Source of the DNA: Pukyongia salina
GTDB taxonomy: Bacteria; Bacteroidota; Bacteroidia; Flavobacteriales; Flavobacteriaceae
Assembly (NCBI RefSeq): GCF_002966125.1
Contig: NZ_CP027062.1
Coordinates: forward strand, 2,776,501 to 2,840,500
Length of the DNA: 64,000 nucleotides
Direction of reading: 5' to 3'
Both the position numbers and the translations under genes were made by a program. The notes under the pieces are model-generated. The model made no database searches, had not been told where the DNA came from, and saw only the letters and a program-made list of their open reading frames with translations. Positions 25,946-35,183 of the stretch are shown here, in pieces. Each line of letters begins with the position of its first letter. Position 1 is the stretch's first letter.

Positions 25946-28192
25946 ATGAGCGAATTATCCAATGCTTTTGCTTTGATCATAGGAGTGGGAAATGACCTGC
26001 CGGCCAGTGCCGAAGACGCCAGGGCGATCTATGATATCCTTGTAAACAAAGAATTGGCAGGTTATAAAAAGGAAAACATACGTCTATTGGTGGAGGAGGA
26101 GGCGACCAATAATAATATCGTAAAGGCATTGGACGCACTTGTGGAGCAGACAGATGAAGAATCTTCAGTTTTTATGTATTATTCGGGACATGGGGGAACT
26201 TATACAGATAATGATATCATCGAGCTGGAGCAGGGCGGTGTGGGCTTAAAGCCTGAAGAAGAGAACAGGTCGCACTATTACCTGGTGCCCAATAATTTCG
26301 ATCCAAAAAATTTCAGGGAAACCTGGGTTCTTGCTTCCGATTTGAAGGATAAACTAAGGAGTTTAAAGAGTCGAAGACTTATTTTGTTCCTAGATTGCTG
26401 TCATGCCGAAGGGATGACCAAAGCCGGCCCCGAGATCCAATCTAAGAGTTTAAAGGACCGTATTCGAAATCCTGAAGGACTGGTGCATAGAATAGACGAC
26501 GGTCGTGGCATTTCCATAGTTTCATCCTGCAGGGCCGATGAGCTATCCTGGATCCTGGGTGACGAACCCAACAGTTTGTTCACCACCTGCCTGCTGGAAG
26601 TACTAAAAGGGGAGCATAAAGAGGTTTACCAGGAACCCTATATCCGGATGACCGAAGTAGTACAATACGTTATGAAACGTGTCCCCGAACGAAAACCCGT
26701 ACAGCGTCCGTTTGTAAATCTGCAGTTATACGACGACTTCATATTGAGTAGCGTACCTCACGTGCGCAGGAACAAAGTGCAAAGTAGTGAGGTGGTTGAA
26801 GGCGGTACCAATAAATCCTCCCAGGAAGAGGAAGTAGTAACTACATTCAGAGAATCCGGGGCCGCTAACCTGGTGCTGTTTGTCCATGGATTTTCCGGTG
26901 AAGCGGCAGCAACTTTTGGTGAGATCCCACAGCTACTAATGCAGAACAGTGATATGGATGGCTGGGACCTGATGCCGCTGGGATATACACAGCATGTTAA
27001 ACCTGAAATGGGTAAAACTGTTTGGGCTTCAGAAAATGATATCCTTAGAATTGCAGATTACCTTCGTTCCGTTATCGAATACAAGTTCAATTCGTACCAA
27101 CGGATCGCCCTTATTGGCCACAGCCTTGGCGGACTAGTGGTTCAGAAGGCACTGGTGGATCTGGATCCGGCCCAGTTAAAGAGAATAAGCCATGTAATGT
27201 GTTTTGCAACGCCAAGTGATGGTATTTCGGCAGAGGCCTTAAAAAAATTGTGTAATGCAAATAATTCCGCCTTGCAGAAAAACGGAAATTTCATACAGAC
27301 AGTGCGAAAAGACTGGAACGTGAAATACGAAACATCTCCGCCCTTCAGCTTTGCTGCAATAGCTGCCACCAACGACGAATTTGTGCCGGTAAACTCAAGT
27401 TTAGAGCCTTTCGATGATGCCTTTCGTATCACCCTTGATGGTAGTCACTTTTCAATAGTAGATCAAACCAATAGGGAGAACGACACCTACCAATTGATCC
27501 TGCAGTCGTTAACCGGAAATACCTTCCACAGCATGTATACCAACAAGGAGGAGATCAATATTGCTCTGGGGAAATACGATGCTGTGATCAAGGAATTACT
27601 ACCACAATGTGAATCCCTGAATCTTAAAGGCCTTCGAAACCTGATCTTCGCTTTAGAAGGCATGGATCGTACCGAAGAAGCCCTCGAAATTCTGGAAGCA
27701 CATCCGTTGGCGAAGGAGAACTCTGATCTAATGGGAATACTGGGCGGCCGGTTTAAACGTAAATATCTGCAAACCCTATCACAGGCTGACGGACAAAAAG
27801 CCATAGAATATTACACAAAAGGGTTAGAACTGGCCGAGGCGAAAGCCAATGCCGGACAAATATATTATCTCAGCATCAATTTGGCATTCTTAAGTCTGTT
27901 GTGTGATGAAGATCATCAGGCGATGCGTGAATATGCAGAACAGGCCCTCGAAGCCACCCTAAAAGATGCTTTCGACAACCTCTGGAAGATCGCAACTATG
28001 GCCGAAGGCAACCTATATCTTGGACAATTAGAAGAGTCGAAGCAATTATATAAAAAGGCTGCTGAAATGGCGGGCGTACGGGAAAAGATCTCTATACATA
28101 CTAATGCCTATGCCGCCTATACCAGTTTAATGCATACCGAAAATCCGGATGATGAATTTATAAATTTCCTGAAAATCAATTTTTTATCGTAA
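25946..28192 (+). CDS. Caspase-like protease fused to alpha/beta hydrolase and TPR domain
   Basis: A 748-residue three-part protein. Residues 5-270 are a C14/metacaspase-like p20 domain with His82 in YYSGHGG and the catalytic Cys152 in LDCCHAEG. Residues 305-525 are an alpha/beta hydrolase: oxyanion HGF (314-316), nucleophile Ser393 in GHSLGG, Asp477 and His501 complete the triad. Residues 540-740 are TPR-like helices. No signal peptide, so cytoplasmic. A caspase and a lipase/esterase-type hydrolase on one chain could cleave a protein and a lipid or a second protein. It is the core of a module with a membrane protein before and PGDYG and TIR proteins after. Confidence 0.92.
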   Translation: MSELSNAFALIIGVGNDLPASAEDARAIYDILVNKELAGYKKENIRLLVEEEATNNNIVKALDALVEQTDEESSVFMYYSGHGGTYTDNDIIELEQGGVGLKPEEENRSHYYLVPNNFDPKNFRETWVLASDLKDKLRSLKSRRLILFLDCCHAEGMTKAGPEIQSKSLKDRIRNPEGLVHRIDDGRGISIVSSCRADELSWILGDEPNSLFTTCLLEVLKGEHKEVYQEPYIRMTEVVQYVMKRVPERKPVQRPFVNLQLYDDFILSSVPHVRRNKVQSSEVVEGGTNKSSQEEEVVTTFRESGAANLVLFVHGFSGEAAATFGEIPQLLMQNSDMDGWDLMPLGYTQHVKPEMGKTVWASENDILRIADYLRSVIEYKFNSYQRIALIGHSLGGLVVQKALVDLDPAQLKRISHVMCFATPSDGISAEALKKLCNANNSALQKNGNFIQTVRKDWNVKYETSPPFSFAAIAATNDEFVPVNSSLEPFDDAFRITLDGSHFSIVDQTNRENDTYQLILQSLTGNTFHSMYTNKEEINIALGKYDAVIKELLPQCESLNLKGLRNLIFALEGMDRTEEALEILEAHPLAKENSDLMGILGGRFKRKYLQTLSQADGQKAIEYYTKGLELAEAKANAGQIYYLSINLAFLSLLCDEDHQAMREYAEQALEATLKDAFDNLWKIATMAEGNLYLGQLEESKQLYKKAAEMAGVREKISIHTNAYAAYTSLMHTENPDDEFINFLKINFLS

Positions 28193-28217
28193 CTTTTTCA
28201 CTCAATCCATATTTCCC

Positions 28218-28442
28218 ATGTTGAAATTCGATTCTAATAATCTGTCCCAATTGAATTTCAAAACTGCAATGAAAAAACCTATCCCTATCCAATGCGCTCA
28301 GATAGATGACGTGTTCGAGGTGGAAACCATGGAAGGGACCCTGCGCGGCAAGAAAGGCGATTGGCTGATGGTAGGGGTGAATGGCGAAGTATACCCCTGT
28401 GATCGAGAGATCTTTGAAAAAACATATCAAATTATATCGTAG
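28218..28442 (+). CDS. PGDYG-like small protein
   Basis: A 74-residue protein. The segment from about residue 21 (PIPIQCAQIDDVFEV) to the end (KGDWLMVGVNGEVYPCDREIF) matches the short PGDYG-type beta domain also found in phage and prophage proteins (GDW...G..GE.YPC...IF). The ATG at 28218 gives the longer form; ATG 28269 (MKKPIPIQ) gives a form that begins at the domain. It sits 26 bp after the caspase gene and 22 bp before the TIR gene on the same strand. Its role is unknown; it may be a ligand or partner-binding unit. Confidence 0.7.
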   Translation: MLKFDSNNLSQLNFKTAMKKPIPIQCAQIDDVFEVETMEGTLRGKKGDWLMVGVNGEVYPCDREIFEKTYQIIS

Positions 28443-28464
28443 TATTAATTAACCTCACAAAATA

Positions 28465-29739
28465 ATGTCTGACAAAACGATTTTTTTCAGTTACTCCCGG
28501 GATAACTCGGATTTTGTCCTAAATCTGGCCAAGGAATTGCGCGAAGCTGGCGCAAAGGTTTGGTTGGATCAATTGGATATCAAACCCGGTACTCGCTGGG
28601 ATAAATCTATTGAAACTGCCTTAAAGGAATCCTCCACCTTATTAGTGGTGTTATCGAAATCATCGGTGGCATCGCATAATGTGATGGATGAGGTTTCCTA
28701 TGCACTCGAAGAAGGAAAAACTGTAGTACCCGTATTACTTGAAGATTGCGAGATACCCTTCAGACTGAGACGCCTGCAATTTGCAGATTTCACTACTTCC
28801 CATAAAACGGGTAAAGAAACCCTATCCAAAGCCTTACACCTGGGCGACGAGGTGAAATCGAAATTGGTGAGTGAATCCGGCACTTCTTCACAGGAACCTG
28901 TTGCCGCCAAACCAGATCCGGTAACCACAAGTACTACTGCACAAAGTTCCCCGCCTCCGCAAGAAGCCCCGGCAACAGTTGCTGCCAAAGCGACGGCAAG
29001 TGCAAACTCTTCCGGCTCTAAAAAAGGAATTATTTATGCAGTGATCGCCGTAATAGCCGTGGTTGCAATCTGGGGAATTTACAGTATCACTTCCTCTGGT
29101 GAAGGCCATAACGATATGATGGCTCAATGTAAAGCAGACTGGGAAGAACTGGAAACAGATCTGGCTACCGATACAGAATCATTCAATGAGTTGGCCGCCT
29201 TACGCAGGCATATCGAATTGTATGCACCCTGTCCTCACGAGAATGAGGCTATGGACAGGATCTCTTTTTTAAAGGCCATGGGAGGTGATGCCGGGGATGT
29301 AGCCACAACCGATATTGAAGAGAATGGAAATGAAAACCAGGCGAGCAGTACAAATAGTTCCGCTGCATCGACCAATGCGCAAGGAACACCCGGTACCACT
29401 AATAATATGGGTAATACAAATAATACTGAACCTGAGGAAACACCCGAAGAAGTTATTGAAGAAGCTATTGCCAGTGATGCCGTGAATGGCAACAATGTGC
29501 AGAAGGTAACTTATAACGGCGGGATGTTTATGCAGAAAACTCCAAAGATATGGTTGGAAGTTAATGAGAATGGAGAGCGCATCTTTAAAGTAACCAAGCG
29601 GGATCAAGATGCGGTTTATTTAAGAGAAGGGGATGTTAGGCTCAGGCTGGATGTTACCAATTTTGTAGTGTATTACACCGATGCTAATACAGCGGAATTT
29701 CAGCTGTATGTCATCGACGAGATCTCAAAAGATATATAG
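28465..29739 (+). CDS. TIR-domain transmembrane protein
   Basis: A 424-residue protein. Residues 4-125 are a TIR_2-type domain: FFSYSRDNSDFV at the start, WLDQLDIKPG and MDEVSYALEEGK with Glu76 at the usual catalytic position of NAD-consuming bacterial TIRs. A Pro/Ala/Ser-rich linker, a membrane segment (about 189-207), a Cys-containing helical part, a low-complexity Asn/Thr/Glu region and a C-terminal beta domain (about 340-424) follow. The TIR should face the cytoplasm. Last gene of the caspase module. Typical roles are NAD cleavage on activation or scaffold signalling. Confidence 0.9.
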   Translation: MSDKTIFFSYSRDNSDFVLNLAKELREAGAKVWLDQLDIKPGTRWDKSIETALKESSTLLVVLSKSSVASHNVMDEVSYALEEGKTVVPVLLEDCEIPFRLRRLQFADFTTSHKTGKETLSKALHLGDEVKSKLVSESGTSSQEPVAAKPDPVTTSTTAQSSPPPQEAPATVAAKATASANSSGSKKGIIYAVIAVIAVVAIWGIYSITSSGEGHNDMMAQCKADWEELETDLATDTESFNELAALRRHIELYAPCPHENEAMDRISFLKAMGGDAGDVATTDIEENGNENQASSTNSSAASTNAQGTPGTTNNMGNTNNTEPEETPEEVIEEAIASDAVNGNNVQKVTYNGGMFMQKTPKIWLEVNENGERIFKVTKRDQDAVYLREGDVRLRLDVTNFVVYYTDANTAEFQLYVIDEISKDI

Positions 29740-29757
29740 TAGTTTCAGTAAGATAAA

Positions 29758-30945
29758 TTATCGTTTCCGAAGCGAAAGTAAAATAAGCAAGGAGATTAGG
29801 GAACAAATTAGGAAGCCAATAAACAGGGGTAAGGCCGTATCTGCTACGTAACGCCCTATCCAGGTGCTGATGGGTACTGCCATCATAGTAGCGATAAATC
29901 CGGTAATGGCTGCACCTATACCGGCTATATGCCCCACAGGCTCCATGGCCAGGGCACGAAGATTTCCGAAGAGGAAGCCTACACAAAAGAATTGAATTCC
30001 GAAGAAAAACAGCAGAACATAAATACTGGGATTATCACTTCCGAAGAAAAAGATCACATAGAGTAGGGAAGTGGCAAAATATCCAATTAATGACAGGGAA
30101 ACGAGTCTTTTCATCCCGTAGCGTAGTACAAAACTTCCATTTAGAAAAATAGCCGATCCTATGGCTATAGCCAGGCCGGCGAAAATGTAGGGGAATTCCT
30201 CTTTAAGTCCGTATTGCTGCTGGAAGATCTGCTGCGAACTACTAAGGTACACCAGGAAGGAGCCTACCACAAACCCAGAGATTAGGGTGTAACCCATGGT
30301 TTTTTTATGTTTAAGTACTTCTTTAAATCCTTCGGAAATGATTGCCGGTGTAAAGCGGATGCGGTTATCTGGTGAGAGCGTTTCTGCCTGTCTTTTCCAA
30401 AACCAGTAGGCTACCAGCAAACTGATGAAGATCTGAATGTAAAAAATGCCCTGCCAGTTATGAAGATCTAGTACAAGCTTACCCAATGCCGGTGCGACTA
30501 TGGGTACAAGGAGAAACACAACTGTCACAAACGACATGATTCGCGCCATATAATCGCCCGAATATTTATCCCGAATTATGGCAATGGCGATGGTACGAGG
30601 AGATGAGAGACCGATCCCCTGGAGAATCCTTCCCGCGATCATCACCTCCAGGGAGGTGGCGTATACACAAAGAAAACTTGCGATGATAAATATTATAAAT
30701 CCTAAATAGACTACAGGTTTTCTACCCAAACTATCGGACAGAGGGCCAAAGAAAAGCGGCCCAATTCCAAGGCCAAGAAATATCATTGTGATAAGCAACT
30801 GGTTATCAATGAGTCGGCTCGTTCCAATGGCAAGACCAATAATATCGAGGGCTGGCAAAAGGGCGTCTATGGCCAGGGCCACAACAGACATGAGGGCCGC
30901 CATTAAAGCAATAAACTCTATCTGCGAAGATTTTGGCTTAGACAT
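29758..30945 (-). CDS. Bcr/CflA-type drug-resistance MFS transporter
   Basis: A 395-residue permease with 12 hydrophobic segments. The MFS signature GPLSDSLGRKPV lies in the loop between helices 2 and 3, and GRILQGIGLSSPRTI in helix 4/5 is typical of the Bcr/CflA subgroup (drug:H+ antiporters). It is convergent to the TIR gene with an 18-bp gap and divergent from the EF-G2 gene. Substrates are not predictable. Confidence 0.9.
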   Translation of the reverse strand: MSKPKSSQIEFIALMAALMSVVALAIDALLPALDIIGLAIGTSRLIDNQLLITMIFLGLGIGPLFFGPLSDSLGRKPVVYLGFIIFIIASFLCVYATSLEVMIAGRILQGIGLSSPRTIAIAIIRDKYSGDYMARIMSFVTVVFLLVPIVAPALGKLVLDLHNWQGIFYIQIFISLLVAYWFWKRQAETLSPDNRIRFTPAIISEGFKEVLKHKKTMGYTLISGFVVGSFLVYLSSSQQIFQQQYGLKEEFPYIFAGLAIAIGSAIFLNGSFVLRYGMKRLVSLSLIGYFATSLLYVIFFFGSDNPSIYVLLFFFGIQFFCVGFLFGNLRALAMEPVGHIAGIGAAITGFIATMMAVPISTWIGRYVADTALPLFIGFLICSLISLLILLSLRKR

Positions 30946-31114
30946 TTGGCAAAAGTAGTTTATTATTAGTATATTAATATCGTCTAAGCGCTCAATCTAC
31001 ACGGACTTAATTTTTTCGTAACCTAACATTCATCATATTTTAAAAAGTTAGGTCTGCATAGCTTTAAGGTTTAAAAATTAAATCGATTCGTTAACCAAAT
31101 AATACTACTGGAAA

Positions 31115-33241
31115 ATGAAAGTATTCGACAACAAGCACATAAAGAATGTTGTGTTCGTAGGAGCACACCATTCGGGAAAAACAACCTTGTCTGAGACCAT
31201 GCTTTTCGAAGCTGGTCTTTTAAATAGAAGAGGGACCGTAGAGCAAAATAATACCGTATCAGATTATCACGAAATAGAGCACCAAAGAGGTGCTTCTGTT
31301 TTTGCTACCCCACTGCATACAGAGTGGCGGAACTACAAGATAAACATTATAGATACCCCGGGACTGGACGATTTTATTGGGGAGATCATTTCCTCCATTC
31401 GGGTGGCAGACACCATTTCTATGGTAGTAAATGCTACAGATGGAGCCGACATAGGGACAGAGATCATCTGGAACTATATAGACAAATACAACAAACCTAC
31501 GGTGTTTGTGATCAATAAGATAGATGCAGACGACGCCAAGTTTGACGATAGTGTACAGAGCCTTATGCAACTGGTTGGTAATAATGCTACCCTCATCCAG
31601 TATCCCATCAAGATGGATGGAGCTCAATGTATTATCGATGTGTTGAAAATGAAGTGCTATAAGTTTGGGCCAGAAGGAGGGAAGCCAGAAAAACTGGAGA
31701 TCCCGGACGACCAAAAAGAAAGAGCCGAAAGGTTACATAACGAATTGGTAGAAAAGGCAGCCGAAAATGACGAAGAGCTCATGGAGCTTTATTTCGAAAA
31801 AGGCAGTCTGAACGAAGACGAGATGCGAAAAGGAATAAAATTGGGAATGCTCAATCACGATCTGTTCCCTGTATTCTGTGTATCGGCTTTAAAGGATATG
31901 GGTACAGGACGCTTAATGGGCTTTATTGACAATGTAGCACCATCTGCCGCCGATCTGCGTCCGGAGCAAAGCGTGGAAGGGGAAGAAATAAAGCGTAGTG
32001 TCGATGCAGATACAACGCTTTTTGTATTTAAAACCCTTTACCAACCAAATTTAGGAAAGGTAACCTTCTTTAAGGTAAAAGCCGGGGAAGTGAATGTAAA
32101 CGATAAATTGTACAATGCCAGAACGGGGGAAGTGGAAACCCTCAACCAGCTATTTATAATGGATGGTAAGGTGAAGCATTCTGTACAGAAGCTTACACAG
32201 GGGGATATTGGTGCCACGACCAAGTTAAAGTCGACCGAAACCAACGACACCCTCAACGAGAAGGAGAATGGACCCACTATAAAACCGATACAGTTTCCGC
32301 AATCACGTATCGAGAAAACCGTTTCGGCGGTGAATACTTCGGAAGAGGAGAAACTGAATGATGCCCTAAAGCGAATTCATTCTCAGGATCCTACCTTAAA
32401 ACTTCGCTACAACAACGAAACACATCAAACCGTGATAGGTTGCCAGGGAGAATTACACTTGTTAACTATATCGTGGGCATTAAAAAATATTTACGATGTG
32501 GAGGCCAACTTTGATATTCCGAAGATCTCTTACCGGGAAACAATCCAACGAAGTGCAACGGCAAATTACCGGCATAAGAAGCAGAGTGGGGGAAGTGGAC
32601 AATTTGGTGAAGTACATTTAAAGATCGAGCCTTATTTTGAAGGAATGGCAGAGCCGGAAGGCTTTAATATTAGAGGAAAAGAAGAGATCGACCTGCCTTG
32701 GGGCGGGAAGTTGGTATTCTACAACTGTATCGTTGGTGGGGTGATAGACACCCGTTATCTGCCATCTATAATGAAAGGAATACAGGAGGTAATGGAGTCT
32801 GGGCCGTTAACCCGGTCCTACGCCCGCGATATCCGTGTGATGGTGTATGACGGAAAGATGCACGCGGTAGATTCTAATGATATATCGTTTAAGATAGCTG
32901 GGGCACATGCGTTTAAGCAAGCCTTTGTGAATGCCAATCCGAAATTACTCGAGCCCATAGATGAAGTGACCATAAAAGCACCGGAGTCGATGGTTGGGAA
33001 TGTAATGACCGATCTTCAATCGCGTAGAGCCCTTATCCAGGGAATAGATTCGGAAGATCGTTACCAAGTGTTAAAAGCGTTGATCCCAAGGGGAGAGATG
33101 AGTAATTTCTCAACCCAATTACGATCATTAACTCAGGGACGAGCCAACTTTACATCGAAATTCCACAGTTACCAGACAGTACCTACCAATATTCAGAAGC
33201 GACTTACAGAGACGACGGAGGCTGTGGGACAGGATAAGTAG
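31115..33241 (+). CDS. fusA2: EF-G2-type elongation factor G paralogue with altered GTPase residues
   Basis: A 708-residue EF-G homologue with the usual domain order (G domain, II, III, IV, V) and P-loop GAHHSGKT (16-23) and NKID (134-137). Two GTPase positions deviate: the switch I Thr of RGIT is Ser (RGAS, about 58-61) and the catalytic His of DTPGH is Leu84 (DTPGLDDF, 80-87). It resembles the Bacteroidota EF-G2 group, in which a Bacteroides member is reported to work without GTP hydrolysis. Not the housekeeping fusA, which normally sits with rpsL/rpsG and tuf. It is preceded by a 169-bp intergenic region and followed by a coiled-coil gene. Confidence 0.92.
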   Translation: MKVFDNKHIKNVVFVGAHHSGKTTLSETMLFEAGLLNRRGTVEQNNTVSDYHEIEHQRGASVFATPLHTEWRNYKINIIDTPGLDDFIGEIISSIRVADTISMVVNATDGADIGTEIIWNYIDKYNKPTVFVINKIDADDAKFDDSVQSLMQLVGNNATLIQYPIKMDGAQCIIDVLKMKCYKFGPEGGKPEKLEIPDDQKERAERLHNELVEKAAENDEELMELYFEKGSLNEDEMRKGIKLGMLNHDLFPVFCVSALKDMGTGRLMGFIDNVAPSAADLRPEQSVEGEEIKRSVDADTTLFVFKTLYQPNLGKVTFFKVKAGEVNVNDKLYNARTGEVETLNQLFIMDGKVKHSVQKLTQGDIGATTKLKSTETNDTLNEKENGPTIKPIQFPQSRIEKTVSAVNTSEEEKLNDALKRIHSQDPTLKLRYNNETHQTVIGCQGELHLLTISWALKNIYDVEANFDIPKISYRETIQRSATANYRHKKQSGGSGQFGEVHLKIEPYFEGMAEPEGFNIRGKEEIDLPWGGKLVFYNCIVGGVIDTRYLPSIMKGIQEVMESGPLTRSYARDIRVMVYDGKMHAVDSNDISFKIAGAHAFKQAFVNANPKLLEPIDEVTIKAPESMVGNVMTDLQSRRALIQGIDSEDRYQVLKALIPRGEMSNFSTQLRSLTQGRANFTSKFHSYQTVPTNIQKRLTETTEAVGQDK

Positions 33242-33323
33242 TGGGAATTGGTTGTGGGTTGAAATAATACTCGAAAGAATACTAACATACTAAATAGAAT
33301 AGGAACCTTAATAATGATAGACT

Positions 33324-33710
33324 ATGCAGACACAAGTGCGTTATTTAAGTGATTTGAAGTTTAACCTGGAAACCTGGCGCAGGGAATTGCGTTTCCATTT
33401 TGATGAGATGGATACCTTTCAAGAGAAATTGGAAGAGATTGCCGTGCGTGAATTTGGACAGGATGCCCGGAAGTCTTTAGAAAATTTTCAAAACAGGATC
33501 ATGATCGAGAAAGCTGCGATCGCCAAGTTAAAACACCGTTGTAAGGATAAACTTAGAAATATACATGTGGCCGATCTCACAGAGGATATCGACGGCCGTT
33601 TAAGATCGGAGCAGTCTACACTAAAGGACGATATGCGCACCTATATTAAAATGCATTATGACCTCAAGGAGGAGATGATGGATTATTTTGCCACATATCT
33701 GGACGAGTAA
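33324..33710 (+). CDS. Small coiled-coil protein of unknown function
   Basis: A 128-residue, all-helical, highly charged protein. Heptad-like patterns run from residue 10 to the end (FNLETWRRELRFHFDEMD..., RKSLENFQNR..., KLKHRCKDKLRN). It has no signal and no membrane segment. It lies 82 bp after the EF-G2 gene on the same strand; a common transcript is possible. No domain was recognised. Confidence 0.7.
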   Translation: MQTQVRYLSDLKFNLETWRRELRFHFDEMDTFQEKLEEIAVREFGQDARKSLENFQNRIMIEKAAIAKLKHRCKDKLRNIHVADLTEDIDGRLRSEQSTLKDDMRTYIKMHYDLKEEMMDYFATYLDE

Positions 33711-33733
33711 ATTTAACCATGCTTATGACTTTT

Positions 33734-33764
33734 AAACCACATCCTTGTGAGGGGGTGTGGTTTT
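33734..33764. terminator. Probable intrinsic terminator
   Basis: AAACCACATCC pairs with GGGTGTGGTTT (one G-T wobble) around an 8-9 base loop and is followed by a short T-rich run. It sits between the coiled-coil gene and the DUF4251 gene. Confidence 0.6.
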
Positions 33765-33825
33765 GTTGTGTTTACACCATAACTTAATGAGGTTGAATGA
33801 GTTTTGAGGTACGATTTTTGCGATA

Positions 33826-34389
33826 ATGAAGAAAAAAAATGATATGAGAACTATAGTTTTAGTTATAAGTTTACTAGTGCTTGTGGGATGTAAGAGTTCA
33901 GATCCTACCATCACAGAAGCCGAAGCACAGCGTACAAAGATGTTGATAGACAATAAGAATTACGAATTAGACATGAGTTGGGCTACGCCTTTGGCATCCA
34001 ATGCTATGAACCAGATAAGTAATGCCAATTTATTGCCGGTAGATAGCAGGACGGGCCGAATCAACCTGATGGGCAGCAGTAGTTATATACGCGTTAAAGG
34101 AGACAGCCTGGAGGTTTATTTGCCGTATTTTGGTACACATCAGTTAGGACACAGACCCGGAGATACTAATAGTGCCATACAGTTTGTGGGTGAACCAGAC
34201 AAATACGAAGCAAGCTACAATGAAAAGAAAGAACTCACGCAGATCTATTTCAGGATGAAGGAGCGCACAGAGCAGTACGATGTGAACATTCGCGTATTTA
34301 AAAACGGAAATGCAAATGTGAATGTAAACAGCACCCACCGGAATTCTATAAGTTATACCGGAAAGTTAAAGGAGATAGAGGAGAAATAA
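33826..34389 (+). CDS. DUF4251 lipoprotein
   Basis: A 187-residue lipoprotein with the signal MRTIVLVISLLVLVGC (Cys about 22 counted from ATG 33826; ATG 33844 is an alternative start). The mature part matches DUF4251: a beta-rich domain with MSWATPLASNAMNQI, a PVDSRTGRINLMG loop and the SSSYIRVKGDSLEVYLPYFG strand pair. This family is specific to Bacteroidota, without known function. It is the last ordinary gene before the AT-rich island. Confidence 0.9.
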   Translation: MKKKNDMRTIVLVISLLVLVGCKSSDPTITEAEAQRTKMLIDNKNYELDMSWATPLASNAMNQISNANLLPVDSRTGRINLMGSSSYIRVKGDSLEVYLPYFGTHQLGHRPGDTNSAIQFVGEPDKYEASYNEKKELTQIYFRMKERTEQYDVNIRVFKNGNANVNVNSTHRNSISYTGKLKEIEEK

Positions 34390-34449
34390 ATAGCAGAATC
34401 TATTGAAACAGGGGCAATACCTGAAATATCCTATTTGACATAATATAAA

Positions 34450-34612
34450 TTATGATACATTTATAGCTAACCGACAAATAAAGCGTTCTAAACAGATTTC
34501 CGCATAGCTGCGCTATTTTACATAATATCAGATATCACTTCGCGTAAGCGAATTATATCGGCAGATATTATGTAAAAGGAAATCTGAGACATTTATGACT
34601 GGCAAGACACCT
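34450..34612. repeat. 163-bp structured repeat, copy 1
   Basis: Direct-repeat partner of 34673-34835; the two have equal length and 7 differences, all transitions. Inside, CAGATTTCC (34493-34501) pairs with GGAAATCTG (34578-34586), TTTTACATAATATC (34516-34529) pairs perfectly with 34564-34577, and TTCGC pairs with GCGAA at the tip, so a long imperfect hairpin can form. No transposase or open frame is inside. Confidence 0.9.
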
Positions 34613-34672
34613 CTGAAACTATCAAACTAGAATTTTTCTTTTCTACAAAGCAATTAAACATATTGCTAGGTT

Positions 34673-34835
34673 TTATGATACATTTATAACTAACCGACAA
34701 ATAAAGCGTTCTAAACAGATTTCCGTATAGCCGCGCTATTTTGCATAATATCAGATATCACTTCACGTAAGCGAATTATATCGGCAGATATTATGTAAAA
34801 GGAAATCTGAGATATTTACGACTGGCAAGACACCT
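34673..34835. repeat. 163-bp structured repeat, copy 2
   Basis: Second copy of the 34450-34612 repeat, separated from it by 60 bp of unrelated sequence. The same nested inverted repeats are present; one change in the stem leaves a G-T wobble and one near the tip creates a mismatch. It forms the left edge of the AT-rich island. Confidence 0.9.
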
Positions 34836-35183
34836 TAAGTTATTTTAATTGAGCTTTTCAATTCCTTCTAGTAAATTAACAATACACGGGAAGCTTTATA
34901 GAACATTTACATATATGTAAATATTTAATTGAAAACGAAAAGATTCATCAGTTCTTGAATGAATAATTAAGATTATTAGAAAACCTTGATGAGATAATTA
35001 TTTGTGAATCTGTAAATTAAACTTAACCGCCTAAAATTTATTTTTTAAATACTATGTTAACAACCAAACTATCTTTTAAATTATTCTCTGATTGCCTAAC
35101 TTTACAGTGCTTTTCGCAATACTTTTTATCACTAAACTGATATAATAATTACTATAACAACCTTTACAAAATAGAAATATTAA
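34836..35183. other. Gene-poor 348-bp interval with a possible coding remnant
   Basis: No intact gene. Around 34909-35020 a plus-strand frame with biased content (EHLHICKYLIENEKIHQF, then a stop, then a leucine-rich stretch) looks like a decayed coding fragment. The remainder is AT-rich without clear promoter or hairpin. Confidence 0.35.

Noticed and set aside
34450-34835. Integron attC sites
   Set aside because: The inverse core and core sequences RYYYAAC and GTTRRRY are not at the ends, and no integrase is near; they are kept as structured repeats of unknown type.
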